This document shows positions 56,190 to 64,000 of a DNA stretch of 64,000 bases, piece by piece. A model generated the notes under the pieces. It was not told the origin of the DNA. It saw only the letters and a program-made list of their open reading frames with translations, and made no database searches. How positions within the stretch are numbered: the stretch's first letter is position 1; each line of letters starts with the position of its first letter. Origin of the DNA: JAICWY01 sp964531205 (lineage in GTDB: Bacteria > Vulcanimicrobiota > Vulcanimicrobiia > Vulcanimicrobiales > Vulcanimicrobiaceae); assembly GCA_964531205.1 (NCBI GenBank), contig CAZHGH010000004.1, forward strand, positions 5,511-69,510, read 5' to 3'. The position numbers and the translations under genes are program-made.

Positions 56190-56396
56190 TCAGCACGATC
56201 GGCAAGTGCTGTTTTTCCCCGGTATTCCTCCGCCGTTGTCCATCGTGCGCCGAAGGTCGCTTTTTCCGGGTATGCCGCCTCCGTTATCGAGGGACGTACG
56301 CGGCAGCAATGTCATCTGACCTGATGGCGTCGTGCAAGCGGTTGCAGCACCCAAAACCGTAAGCACAAGCGAGAAAATAAGAATGCGACGTTTCAT
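56190..56396 (-). CDS. Tiny lipoprotein with a duplicated DNGGGIPGK motif
   Basis: 68 residues. Signal peptide with lipobox (LGAATAC, Cys21). The mature part of about 48 residues carries two copies of DNGGGIPGK (TSLDNGGGIPGKSDLRRTMDNGG then IPGK) and ends in CRSC. Most codons of the two copies differ but encode the same residues, which implies selection on the peptide. A GAGAGG ribosome site lies six bases upstream. It lies 36 bases downstream of argD on the same strand. No known family; possibly a signalling or metal-binding surface peptide. Confidence 0.7.
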   Translation of the reverse strand: MKRRILIFSLVLTVLGAATACTTPSGQMTLLPRTSLDNGGGIPGKSDLRRTMDNGGGIPGKNSTCRSC

Positions 56397-56431
56397 GCGG
56401 CACCTCTCTGCTCGGGCCGCTATTGTAACAC

Positions 56432-57634
56432 CTACATCCGGTTCGGCGGCAAGTTGGCCGCCGCAGCGTCTAGCGCTCCCACCGCGCGATCGATTTCTTC
56501 CGCAGTAACGATGAGCGGCGGCGCCAGGCGGATCGTATTGTTGCCTGCTTTATTGAATAGCACGTTGCACTGCGTACGCGAGTACTCCACGATCGCCGCA
56601 GCGTCGTACGGATGTCGAACGGGAACGCCCGCCAACAAACCGACGCCGCGCGGCTGGCCGTACACCAGCGGATATTTCTCGGCAAGATCGTGCAAGCCGG
56701 CAAAGAGCCGCGCCCACATTTTCTCTACGTACTCCTCCAGCTGCAGTTCGTCGCGAACCCGCAAGTGCGCGAGCGCAGCGGCACATGGAACGGGGGAACC
56801 GCCGAACGTCGAACCATGATCGCCTGGCTGCAAACCGGCGGCGAATTGTTCCCGCACGAGCATCGCTCCGATCGGCAAACCGTTCGCAAGCGCTTTAGCA
56901 AGCGTTACGACGTCGGGTTCGATATCGTAGCGTTGGAAGGCAAACAACGGGCCCAATCGGCCCATTCCGCACTGCACCTCATCAAAAATCAGCAGCGCGC
57001 CTTGTTTCGTACATAGGTCGCGCGCCGCTTCGAGAAATTCCGGTTCCGCGCATATGACGCCGTTCTCACCCTGAACGGGCTCGACGATGAGCGCGGCAAC
57101 ATCCGCGCTCATCGCCTGTTTCAACGAGAAAACATCGTTAAATGGTGTGGTGCGAAAGCCGCCGGGCAACGGTTCGAAGCCCTCGTGGTACGCGGCATTC
57201 GCGGTTGCGGCGAGTGCGCCCATCGTGCGTCCGTGAAATCCGCCGGTACACGATACGATCGTCTTGCGATTTGGCTCACCATTGCGATGCGCAAACTTGC
57301 GCGCGAGTTTGATGGCGGCCTCATTCGCTTCGGTTCCCGAGTTGCAGAAAAACACGCGATCGAAACCCGACCGGCGCGCGAGTTCTTCAGCGAGCGTCGA
57401 AGCCGGTTCGTGGCCGAAGAGGTTGCTGCAATGCACGAGTTTTTGCGCCTGTTCCGCTACTGCCTCTGCAATTGCAGCATGCGCGTGTCCGAGCGCGCAC
57501 GTCGCGATGCCGCCAATCATGTCCAGATACGCCTGCCCACGATCGTCGTACAGTTCGCAGCCCTTCCCTGAGACGAACGTAACGGGCGCGCGTTTGTAAT
57601 TTTGCAATAAACGGTCGTTGTGAATGGCAATCAT
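56432..57634 (-). CDS. argD: Acetylornithine aminotransferase
   Basis: 400 residues from ATG 57634 (ATGA overlap with argJ). Class-III PLP aminotransferase. Blocks are FCNSGTEANEAAIKLAR (about 104-120), FHGRTMGALAAT, the Asp in LLIFDEVQCGMGRLG (about 221) and the PLP Lys in VTLAKALANGLPIGAM (about 250). It converts N-acetylglutamate semialdehyde to N-acetylornithine (and possibly succinyl-DAP). Last gene of the arginine operon. Confidence 0.95.
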   Translation of the reverse strand: MIAIHNDRLLQNYKRAPVTFVSGKGCELYDDRGQAYLDMIGGIATCALGHAHAAIAEAVAEQAQKLVHCSNLFGHEPASTLAEELARRSGFDRVFFCNSGTEANEAAIKLARKFAHRNGEPNRKTIVSCTGGFHGRTMGALAATANAAYHEGFEPLPGGFRTTPFNDVFSLKQAMSADVAALIVEPVQGENGVICAEPEFLEAARDLCTKQGALLIFDEVQCGMGRLGPLFAFQRYDIEPDVVTLAKALANGLPIGAMLVREQFAAGLQPGDHGSTFGGSPVPCAAALAHLRVRDELQLEEYVEKMWARLFAGLHDLAEKYPLVYGQPRGVGLLAGVPVRHPYDAAAIVEYSRTQCNVLFNKAGNNTIRLAPPLIVTAEEIDRAVGALDAAAANLPPNRM

Positions 57635-58863
57635 GTTCTGTAACTCGCATTGATGCGTACGTAATCGCGCGAAAGATCGCACCCCCAGCCGGTCGCCGAC
57701 GCATTGCCGATGCCGAGATCGAGCCGTACGGTCACAGCGGTGTGCTCGAGCTCGCGATGCGCTTCCGCTTCCGAAAGCACCTCAACCGCGCCCGTTTCGA
57801 CCCACAACTGATCGTTCAAATACAGCGACCACTTTTCCGGATCGAGACCCGCGCGAACGGATCCCGCAGCCGCAATGATGCGTCCCCAATTCGGATCCTC
57901 ACCAAAGAGCGCGGTCTTCACCAAATTGCTGTTGATGACCGCGCGCGCGGCGAGACGTGCCTGCTGTTCGGTTGCGGCGCCCGTAACGTGAACGGTCAAC
58001 GTTTTCGTCGCACCTTCCCCGTCGGCAACCATCGATTGCGCGAGATCGTCGCATACTTTCCGCAGCGCAAGAGCAAAGTGCGACGGGGCGTCTCCTTCAC
58101 CGGGCGGGGCAAAAGCATACACTGCATCGTTCGTCGACATGTCGCCGTCGACCGAAATCATATTGAACGTTGCGTCCGTGCATGCTAAAAGATGTTGCTG
58201 CAACACGGCTTGGGGCATCGGTGCATCGGTGGCGATGAACGCCAGCATCGTCGCCATGTTTGGCGCTATCATCCCGGAGCCTTTAGCGATTCCGGCGACG
58301 ACGTATTTCTTCTTTCCTTCGTAAAACGCGTATGCCGAAAGTTTCGGAACGCGGTCGGTCGTCATGATCGCCTCCGATGCATCGAACGCGGCTTTACCGC
58401 CGTCTTCGAGGTCCTCAACGGCGCGCTCGAGGCCTTTTGAAATGCGATCCATGGGCAACGGCACGCCGATGACGCCGGTCGACGCGACGATGACCGAATG
58501 CGTTTCGATACCGAGTAATGCCGCGGCTTGACGTGCGGTAGCGCGTGCGTCGCGCTCCCCACGCTCGCCGGTACAAGCGTTTGCGCATCCGGAGTTGCAC
58601 ACCAGCGCACGCATCGCTTCACCGTTGAGGCGCAAGTGTTCGCGGCTGACGATTAGCGGCGCCGCCTTGATTTCATTCGTCGTTATGACGGACGCGCAGA
58701 CTTGTGGCGTATCGAAGACGATGAGCGCGAGGTCGCGTTTGCGTTTCTTGATACCGGCGTGCACGCCGGCAAGGCGAACGCCGGGCACGTTGCCCAAGCC
58801 GCCGCGCAGCGACACGAAGCGCGGTTGGGTTTCTAAATCAGACTGCGAGAACGCTAGGGCCAA
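57631..58863 (-). CDS. argJ: Glutamate N-acetyltransferase / amino-acid acetyltransferase ArgJ
   Basis: 410 residues from TTG 58863, chosen because GGAGG lies nine bases upstream. It overlaps argC by 26 bases; GTG 58815 is an alternative. The self-cleavage motif is in KGSGMIAPNMATMLAF (Ala-Thr bond). The oxyanion/ligand block ACTDATFNMISVDGDMSTND is present. It recycles the acetyl group from N-acetylornithine to glutamate. With no argA seen here, it may also start the pathway from acetyl-CoA, but bifunctionality cannot be judged by eye. Confidence 0.95.
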   Translation of the reverse strand: MALAFSQSDLETQPRFVSLRGGLGNVPGVRLAGVHAGIKKRKRDLALIVFDTPQVCASVITTNEIKAAPLIVSREHLRLNGEAMRALVCNSGCANACTGERGERDARATARQAAALLGIETHSVIVASTGVIGVPLPMDRISKGLERAVEDLEDGGKAAFDASEAIMTTDRVPKLSAYAFYEGKKKYVVAGIAKGSGMIAPNMATMLAFIATDAPMPQAVLQQHLLACTDATFNMISVDGDMSTNDAVYAFAPPGEGDAPSHFALALRKVCDDLAQSMVADGEGATKTLTVHVTGAATEQQARLAARAVINSNLVKTALFGEDPNWGRIIAAAGSVRAGLDPEKWSLYLNDQLWVETGAVEVLSEAEAHRELEHTAVTVRLDLGIGNASATGWGCDLSRDYVRINASYRT

Positions 58864-59806
58864 CTGCCGTTTCCTCCGGATAGCCGCACATGATGTTGAG
58901 GTTGACGACCGCTTGCGCGGCGGCGCCGCGGCCGAGATTGTCGATCGCGCAGATAGACCGAATGATATTGCCTTGCACCGAGACGTGCAACTCCGCATCG
59001 TTGGTTTGCTCGACCGCCGCAAGGCTCGGGACGCTGCCGTCCTGCAGCAAACGCACGAATGCGTTTCCGGCATACGCTTTTGCGAACGCAGCATGCACTT
59101 CGTCAGCGGGCGGCGCCGTATCGAAGATCGCATAAGCGTTCACAAGCATGCCGCGCGCGATAGGCACGACCTGGGGGGTGAACACCAAACTTGCGTCGAT
59201 TCCCGCAGCGCGCCATTCCTGCAGTATCTCGGCCTCGTGGCGATGGCCGTTCAATCCGTATGCGCGCACCTCGCCGCTCACTTCTGCAAACAGGGAACCG
59301 ACCGTGGGCGTACGCCCGGCCCCGGTTATTGCACTCTTCGCATCAACGACGATCTGCTTCGGCATAAACGGTGCGAGCGGAAGCGTTGCCAGCAGTGTTG
59401 CGGTCGGGTAGCATCCCGGGTTTGCAATGAACGTTGCGCCGGCGATGCGGTCGCGATACCGTTCCGCGAAGCCGTAAACCGCGGGTGTCGGTTCTAAGCG
59501 AAAATCACTTGAGAGATCGATAACGCGCGCGCCGCCAGCTAGCAGCTGCGGTGCGATCGTTTTCGCAACGCCGTGCGATCCGCCCAGAACGACAACATCG
59601 CCGTCCAACACGCGCTCGACCACTGCACCAGGCCCGTCGAAGACGCGGGCGAGCTTGCGCAGCCGTGCAAAATGCGCGCTGACCGATTCTCCGGCGTGGC
59701 TGGCACTTTCCAGGGCACCGAGTTCGATATACGGATGTGCGGAAAGTAGTGCGATAACTTCTGCGGCTGCGTACCCTGAGGCACCATAAACGTGTACGCG
59801 CGTCAT
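58838..59806 (-). CDS. argC: N-acetyl-gamma-glutamyl-phosphate reductase
   Basis: 322 residues. Rossmann motif GASGYAAAEV at residues 8-17, catalytic Cys in ANPGCYPTATLL (about 139), and the His in YGLNGHRHEAEI (about 207). It reduces N-acetylglutamyl phosphate with NADPH. ATG 59806 overlaps the argH stop as ATGA. Length is normal for the family. Confidence 0.96.
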   Translation of the reverse strand: MTRVHVYGASGYAAAEVIALLSAHPYIELGALESASHAGESVSAHFARLRKLARVFDGPGAVVERVLDGDVVVLGGSHGVAKTIAPQLLAGGARVIDLSSDFRLEPTPAVYGFAERYRDRIAGATFIANPGCYPTATLLATLPLAPFMPKQIVVDAKSAITGAGRTPTVGSLFAEVSGEVRAYGLNGHRHEAEILQEWRAAGIDASLVFTPQVVPIARGMLVNAYAIFDTAPPADEVHAAFAKAYAGNAFVRLLQDGSVPSLAAVEQTNDAELHVSVQGNIIRSICAIDNLGRGAAAQAVVNLNIMCGYPEETAVGPSVLAV

Positions 59807-61146
59807 ACGTGAAGCGCCGCGAGGTCCGCTTCGAGCGAATCCAACGCAGCTTTAACTGCGGAGGGACTCGTGGAACCAAAGGTGACTTTGCCCTCGACCG
59901 ACGCGCGCGCATCGGGCCACTGCGGCAGCGTTCCGGCGGCTTCACTTTCACGAATCGTTTGACCAACCTTCGCGTGCGCGTTTCGCGCGCTCGTGCCGCT
60001 TGCAATGAGCGAATCGGCGACGTCGGTTGCAACGGTATACTGTTCACCAGCCAAGGCGGTCATGCGCCCATAGTTGAATTCGATGTGAGGCAACGCGCGC
60101 GAAAACGCGGTCAATGCTGCGAGGCCGTTTTCGACAATCGAAACGATCCCCGCTTTGGTTATTTGCAGATCGCGATGATACGAAAGCGCGAGCCCGCTGA
60201 TGCTGGCCAGCGCACCGGCATATTGCCCCACAAGCGACGCGGAGGCGCCGCGCACGAGTTCGAGTGGATCGGGATTGCGCTTTTGCGGCATGAGGCTCGA
60301 CCCCGTAGACGCCGCGTCGCCCAACCTCGCATAGCCGAACGCGGGCGTGCACCACAGAATCAGCTCTTCGCAGATGCGCGACACGCCGAGTACCGCGCGC
60401 ACGAACGCATGCGCGGTGTCCAGCGCAACGTCACGATTTCCGATCGCATCCATCGCGTTGCGCGAAGGCGCTTGAAAACCGAGCGCCTTTGCCGCGGACG
60501 CGCGATCGAGTGGCAGGGATGAACCGGCTAACGCTGCCGAACCTAGCGGACACGACTCGAGCGCGTCAACCGCCGCTTTTTGAAAGCGTTGCGCGCTGCG
60601 CACGACCGGTTCGGCTGCCGCCGCAAGCCAAAATGCCAGCATGATCGGTTGCGCGGGTTGCCAGTGCGTGGTTCCCGCGAGCAGCGCACCGTTACTTTCG
60701 CGTGCCTGCTTTACGAGCGTTTCGGCAATTTGCGCACACAATGCCTTTCCTTGCTGCGCGCGATCCGCAGCGTACAGCAACAGCGTTGTCGCGACTTGAT
60801 CGTTGCGGCTGCGTCCGGCGTGCAGCGATTCACCTGCTTCCGGCGCAAGTTCGCGAACGCGCGCGTCGATCGCGCCGTGAACGTCCTCGGCGCCGCTCGC
60901 GCGTGCAAAGGATAAGAAAGTGCCGTTTGCAATCTCCGCCGCTACGGTTTGCAGCGCGCCGTCGAGCGCCAGCGCATCCGCGCTCGAAAGAATCCCGCCA
61001 TCGCGCAGTGCGACAACGTGCGCTTGCGAACACCGCACGTCGAACGGTGCGAGAACGAGGTCTTCCTCGAGCGAGGATCCGTATTCCAACAATGCGCGAT
61101 CCGGTTCGGACGTAAAACGTCCACCCCATTGCAACGAAGACGTCAT
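59803..61146 (-). CDS. argH: Argininosuccinate lyase
   Basis: 447 residues from ATG 61146 (ATGA overlap with argG). Start SSLQWGGRFTSEPDRALLEYG is typical. The fumarase-superfamily signature GSSLMPQKRNPDPLE lies at about 271-285, and the catalytic-His region is LAGTTHWQPAQPI (about 150). It splits argininosuccinate into arginine and fumarate. Part of the coupled arg operon. Confidence 0.96.
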   Translation of the reverse strand: MTSSLQWGGRFTSEPDRALLEYGSSLEEDLVLAPFDVRCSQAHVVALRDGGILSSADALALDGALQTVAAEIANGTFLSFARASGAEDVHGAIDARVRELAPEAGESLHAGRSRNDQVATTLLLYAADRAQQGKALCAQIAETLVKQARESNGALLAGTTHWQPAQPIMLAFWLAAAAEPVVRSAQRFQKAAVDALESCPLGSAALAGSSLPLDRASAAKALGFQAPSRNAMDAIGNRDVALDTAHAFVRAVLGVSRICEELILWCTPAFGYARLGDAASTGSSLMPQKRNPDPLELVRGASASLVGQYAGALASISGLALSYHRDLQITKAGIVSIVENGLAALTAFSRALPHIEFNYGRMTALAGEQYTVATDVADSLIASGTSARNAHAKVGQTIRESEAAGTLPQWPDARASVEGKVTFGSTSPSAVKAALDSLEADLAALHV

Positions 61147-62369
61147 GCGAGTGCGGCTTGATCCACCGTCGTACGCGCGACGAGTTCGAGCGGCAATCCG
61201 TGCAGTTTGATAAACCCCGCCGCGGCGTGATGATCGAAAAGATCTCCGTGTCCATACGTTGCAAGCGCTTCGGAATAGAGCCCGAGCGGCGATTGCACGC
61301 CGGTGACTGTCGCAACGCCTTGGAACAAGCGCACGCGGACCTTGCCCGTGACGCGGTGCGCGCTCGAGGCATTGAACGCGTCCAGCGAACCGCGAAGCGG
61401 TGACATCCAAAGTCCGTCGTAAACCAGCTCTGCGTATTTCTGATCGCACTGCGCCTTGAAACGCAGCTCGTCGCGCGTCAGCACAACTCGTTCCAACGCC
61501 TTATGCGCTGCGATGAGCACCGTCGACGCGGGGCACTCATACACTTCGCGCGACTTCAGGCCGACAACGCGGTCCTCGACCATATCGATGCGGCCGATGC
61601 CGTGTTTTCCGGCGAGCGCGTTGAGTTGGGCGACGAGTTCCCATCCGCTCAATCCATCCCAGCATGGAACGCCGCCTTCGAATTCGACGACGATCTCGTT
61701 GGGCTGCAGCGGGCGCGCCTGCGGCGACGCGGTCCACGCGTACGCGTCCTCGGGAGGAGCGTTCCACGGATCTTCAAGCACGCCGGCTTCGATCGATCTT
61801 CCCCAGAGGTTTGCATCGATGGAATACGGTTTAGCCTGCGTATGCGCGATCGGCACGCCGTGCTCTTTTGCGAATGCAATAGCGTCCGGGCGCGAAAGCG
61901 GCTCTTCGCGCAGCGGTGCGCGGCAGATCAACTCCGGGTCAAGGGCGCGAACGCCAAGCTCGATCCGCACTTGATCGTTGCCCTTTCCGGTGCAGCCGTG
62001 CGCGACTGCTCCGGCGCCGAATTCGTGCGCCGTCTCCACAAGCAGATGCGCGATGAGTGGGCGCGAAAGGGCCGCCGACAGCGGATAGATTCCCTGATAG
62101 AGCGCGTTCGCGCGCAACGCTTTGTACGCGAAGTCGTCGATAAAGCGCTGCTTTGCGTCGAGGAGCACCGCCGCGCGCGCACCAAGCGATATCGCTTTGT
62201 CTTTAACTTCTTGCAGCGCTTTCGCAGCGCCGCCGCCCGCCACCGCGTCGCTTTCGCCCAGGTCCGCAGTCAACGCGATGACGTCGTAACCTTCCAAAAT
62301 AAAGCGCTTGAGAAGCACCGATGTATCGAGGCCGCCGGAGTATGCGAGGACGATCGTTTTATTGTTCAC
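61143..62369 (-). CDS. argG: Argininosuccinate synthase
   Basis: 408 residues from GTG 62369, which overlaps the argR stop as GTGA. N-terminal PP-loop LAYSGGLDTSVLLK (about 8-21); GCTGKGNDQVRIELG (about 113-127) binds the substrate aspartate/citrulline region. It ligates citrulline and aspartate with ATP. An upstream in-frame extension to 62483 lies inside argR and is ignored. Confidence 0.96.
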   Translation of the reverse strand: MNNKTIVLAYSGGLDTSVLLKRFILEGYDVIALTADLGESDAVAGGGAAKALQEVKDKAISLGARAAVLLDAKQRFIDDFAYKALRANALYQGIYPLSAALSRPLIAHLLVETAHEFGAGAVAHGCTGKGNDQVRIELGVRALDPELICRAPLREEPLSRPDAIAFAKEHGVPIAHTQAKPYSIDANLWGRSIEAGVLEDPWNAPPEDAYAWTASPQARPLQPNEIVVEFEGGVPCWDGLSGWELVAQLNALAGKHGIGRIDMVEDRVVGLKSREVYECPASTVLIAAHKALERVVLTRDELRFKAQCDQKYAELVYDGLWMSPLRGSLDAFNASSAHRVTGKVRVRLFQGVATVTGVQSPLGLYSEALATYGHGDLFDHHAAAGFIKLHGLPLELVARTTVDQAALA

Positions 62370-62839
62370 TGAGTCTCCCGGAGATCGGTAAAGCGTTGAA
62401 CGATAATGGGTGTATTTTTTGGGTCGTCGACGATGACGAGAATCGTATCGTCGCCGCCGAGCGTGCCGATGATTTCCGGCCACTGGGCTTCGTCGATCGC
62501 TGCAGCAACCATCATCGCGCTTCCAGGCGGCAAACGCAGGACGATTTGATTCACGCTGCTCTTGATCGAAAGAACGAGTTCGGAGACAAGCCGGTGCAGG
62601 CGGCTCGTAAATGCGACCTCCGCGGCGGGAACGACGTATTTGAATTGATGGGCGCCGCCGTCTTTGATGGGCACTTTGACCAGGCCCAAGTCTTTGATGT
62701 CGCGGGAAACCGTCGCTTGCGTCGCTTCAAAACCTTGCCGTTCGAGCAATTCCGCGAGCTCTTCTTGCGAGCGCACGGGTCTTGTTGAAACGAGCGTCAG
62801 GATCGCTCTTTGCCTGCGATCTTTCGTAGCCTGGTTCAT
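62366..62839 (-). CDS. argR: Arginine repressor ArgR/AhrC
   Basis: 157 residues. N-terminal winged helix (residues 8-75, QEELAELLERQGFEATQATVSRDIKDLGLVKV) and C-terminal hexamerisation/arginine-binding domain (SAMMVAAAIDEAQWPEIIGTLGGDDTILVIV). It binds ARG boxes when arginine is high. Encoded inside the operon it is expected to control, with 4-base overlaps on both sides. Likely targets are the two box-like sites at 63809-63844. Confidence 0.95.
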   Translation of the reverse strand: MNQATKDRRQRAILTLVSTRPVRSQEELAELLERQGFEATQATVSRDIKDLGLVKVPIKDGGAHQFKYVVPAAEVAFTSRLHRLVSELVLSIKSSVNQIVLRLPPGSAMMVAAAIDEAQWPEIIGTLGGDDTILVIVDDPKNTPIIVQRFTDLRETQ

Positions 62840-63807
62840 ATTGGAAACCCTTTTAGATCAGTCAGTAAAGCAACGAGAACAGCTTTTTGAGCGTGCATCC
62901 GGTTTTCGGCTTGATCGAAGACGACGCTGCGCGGGCCGTCTATGACTTCCGCGCTCATTTCCTCACCGCGATGCGCCGGCAAACAGTGCATGAACACCGC
63001 ATGCGGAGCGGCGTGCGCGAAGAGCGTTTCCGTGATGCGATACGGCGCAAGTACGGCGCGATTGCGTTCCGTTCCGGCTTCTTCTCCCATCGACGTCCAC
63101 ACGTCCGTGTAGATGGCGTCGACGCCGCGGACAGCCCTGACCGCGTTTCCGAACGCGCGTGCATCACCGCCCGTAGGTTTGCCGAGCTTTTTTAAATGGG
63201 AGAGAAATTTCTCCGAGGGACGATGCGACGGCGGCGCGCCAAAGTGAATCGTTGCGCCGCATAATACCAGCGCTTCCGCTAACGATGCTGCGACGTTGTT
63301 CTTCGCGTCGCCCAAAAATGCAACACACAAGCCTTGCAACGCGCCGAAGCGTTCTTGCAACGTCAGCAAATCCGCCAGCGCCTGGCAGGGATGCGCGACC
63401 GCCGATAAACCGTTGATCACCGGCACGCTCGATGCCGCGGCAAAACGTACGAGCGGCTCGTGCGCGTGCGTGCGAATCACAATCGCGTCCGCATAACGCG
63501 AAAGTACGCGCGCCGCGTCTTCCGGCGTTTCCCGCGTACCGATCGAGAACTCCTCACCCTTCGCAAACAAGACGCTTCCGCCGAGTTGCGTCATCGCGAC
63601 CTCGAACGAAACGCGCGTGCGCAAACTGGGTTTCTCAAAAAACATCGCAAGCGTTTTGCCCCTCAGCACTTGCGCTTGCTCGTTCAGGCGGCGTGCCTTC
63701 AAATAAGCGGCTAAGCGCAAGATCGCGCCCAGCTCAGCCGGGCTGAGGTCCTCAATGGCCAACAAATTTCGCCCCTGTAGCGTAGGGGCTGGCGCCAGGA
63801 CGAACAT
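62836..63807 (-). CDS. argF: Ornithine carbamoyltransferase
   Basis: 323 residues from ATG 63807 (a longer frame to 63999 would run through argB). The carbamoyl-phosphate loop is FEKPSLRTRVSFE (about 50-62; the usual STRT reads SLRT), then HPCQALADL (about 126) and HCLPAHRG (about 262), which together mark an OTCase. It makes citrulline. First gene of the operon; the stop overlaps argR by 4 bases. A TAAATA box sits eight bases before the ATG with TTGCAA 18 bases further upstream. Confidence 0.95.
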   Translation of the reverse strand: MFVLAPAPTLQGRNLLAIEDLSPAELGAILRLAAYLKARRLNEQAQVLRGKTLAMFFEKPSLRTRVSFEVAMTQLGGSVLFAKGEEFSIGTRETPEDAARVLSRYADAIVIRTHAHEPLVRFAAASSVPVINGLSAVAHPCQALADLLTLQERFGALQGLCVAFLGDAKNNVAASLAEALVLCGATIHFGAPPSHRPSEKFLSHLKKLGKPTGGDARAFGNAVRAVRGVDAIYTDVWTSMGEEAGTERNRAVLAPYRITETLFAHAAPHAVFMHCLPAHRGEEMSAEVIDGPRSVVFDQAENRMHAQKAVLVALLTDLKGFPI

Positions 63808-63808
63808 A

Positions 63809-63844
63809 TGCTGTATATTTATGCATATGCTGCATAAAATTGCA
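63809..63844. promoter_or_regulatory. Two tandem ARG-box-like sites between argF and argB
   Basis: Two related 17-mers, TGCTGTATATTTATGCA (63809-63825) and TGCTGCATAAAATTGCA (63828-63844), share TGCTG..AT and TGCA ends around an AT-rich core, with centres 19 bases apart. Both argF and argB start codons fall in or next to them, so a bound ArgR would block both directions. Confidence 0.6.
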
Positions 63845-64000
63845 ACCCTCGTGCTGAAGTACGGCGGCAATGCCATGTCGCCGGACGCCGATGCCGCCCT
63901 TTTCAAAGAGATTGCCGAACTCCGCGCCGCCGGGCACGCCGTCATCCTCGTGCACGGCGGCGGGCCGGAGATCGACGAGGCGCTGAACGCCCGCGGCATA
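63827..64000 (+). CDS. argB: Acetylglutamate kinase, N-terminal part (runs off the window)
   Basis: The first 58 residues show the kinase glycine loop LVLKYGGNAM (about 9-18) and ILVHGGGPEID (about 40-50). ATG 63827 is preferred because TATATT ends seven bases upstream; ATG 63821 is in frame too. The lead-in before the KYGGNAM block is very short, without the N-terminal helix of hexameric arginine-inhibited enzymes, so it may be the arginine-insensitive dimeric form. Divergent from argF, with only 19 bases between the two start codons. Confidence 0.93.
   Translation, partial: MLHKIATLVLKYGGNAMSPDADAALFKEIAELRAAGHAVILVHGGGPEIDEALNARGI

Noticed and set aside
62836..63999. An extended 387-residue ornithine carbamoyltransferase
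   Set aside because: The extra N-terminal 64 residues lie antisense to argB and across the ARG-box region. The family start MFVLAPAP at 63807 fits better.
1..64000. CRISPR arrays, rRNA, tRNA, prophage or transposase genes
   Set aside because: Looked for on both strands. No regularly spaced repeats, no cloverleaf with GTTCRA-type arm and no transposase or integrase motifs were seen. A covariance-model scan would be needed to be certain about small RNAs.

Overview
This is a dense, roughly 58 % GC bacterial chromosome segment with about 57 protein-coding genes and almost no non-coding space. I saw no rRNA, tRNA, CRISPR array or insertion sequence. It is a draft metagenome-style scaffold: six 100-N gaps are present, and five are flanked by an identical 41- or 55-bp overlap, so nothing appears to be missing there. 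Lineage cannot be fixed from the sequence. PadR-linked ADOP/MacB-like permeases, a bc-aa3 respiratory cluster with an Actinobacteria-like gene set, a PDWY (menaquinone-type) cytochrome b and several near-leaderless starts would fit Candidatus Eremiobacterota (WPS-2) or another Terrabacteria-side phylum better than Proteobacteria. Acidobacteriota is an alternative. This is inference.

Layout. 0-18 kb: ClC anion transporter with CBS domains, a degenerate aspartyl-protease-like protein, an SHS-type MFS carrier, a GT39-like membrane glycosyltransferase, a large secreted Asp-box propeller protein, quinone oxidoreductase, secreted lipase-like hydrolase, a second MFS carrier, a DUF1326-DUF2182 pair, an OPT transporter, a DUF1232 protein and a broken TlpA-like thioredoxin. 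18-20.3 kb: patatin-like phospholipase with a membrane hairpin, and a lone STAS protein. 20.3-26 kb: two adjacent PadR-controlled transcription units which together encode an ATPase, an HlyD/MacA adaptor, a MacB-like permease and a small membrane protein. Their promoters have clear -35/-10 boxes and palindromes sharing a GCGATAT half-site. 26-33.6 kb: YcaQ/AlkX-type DNA glycosylase, GalM, a cupredoxin / metallophosphoesterase / ECF sigma / anti-sigma operon, EttA, a small beta-propeller and a hypothetical protein.

33.8-45.0 kb is one 11-kb minus-strand operon of seven genes (TPP enzyme, enolase-superfamily acid-sugar dehydratase, FAD/Fe-S 2-hydroxyacid dehydrogenase with a C-terminal membrane anchor, SDR, six-hairpin glycoside hydrolase, TIM-barrel sugar isomerase/epimerase, SDR). 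Most junctions overlap by a few bases. It looks like an oxidative sugar or sugar-acid pathway with no obvious named counterpart.

45.1-52.9 kb holds the respiratory core. A minus-strand unit (Crp-like regulator, ctaE, qcrA, qcrB, ctaG, diheme qcrC) diverges from a plus-strand unit (ctaC, ctaD, ctaF-like), which is followed by tsaD. 53.9-56.4 kb: a peptide-type solute-binding lipoprotein, a DUF4329-like secreted protein and a tiny lipoprotein with a repeated peptide motif. 56.4-64 kb: the arginine operon argF-argR-argG-argH-argC-argJ-argD, nearly every junction a 4-nt start/stop overlap, with argB divergent across two ARG-box-like sites.

The strongest candidate for something undescribed is an 83-88-nt two-hairpin repeat family at 33.3, 33.7, 45.1 and 53.9 kb. 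Its stems differ between copies by paired, compensating changes. Two copies supply the last codons and stop of the upstream gene. One also supplies the start codon and the signal-peptide n-region of the downstream gene.
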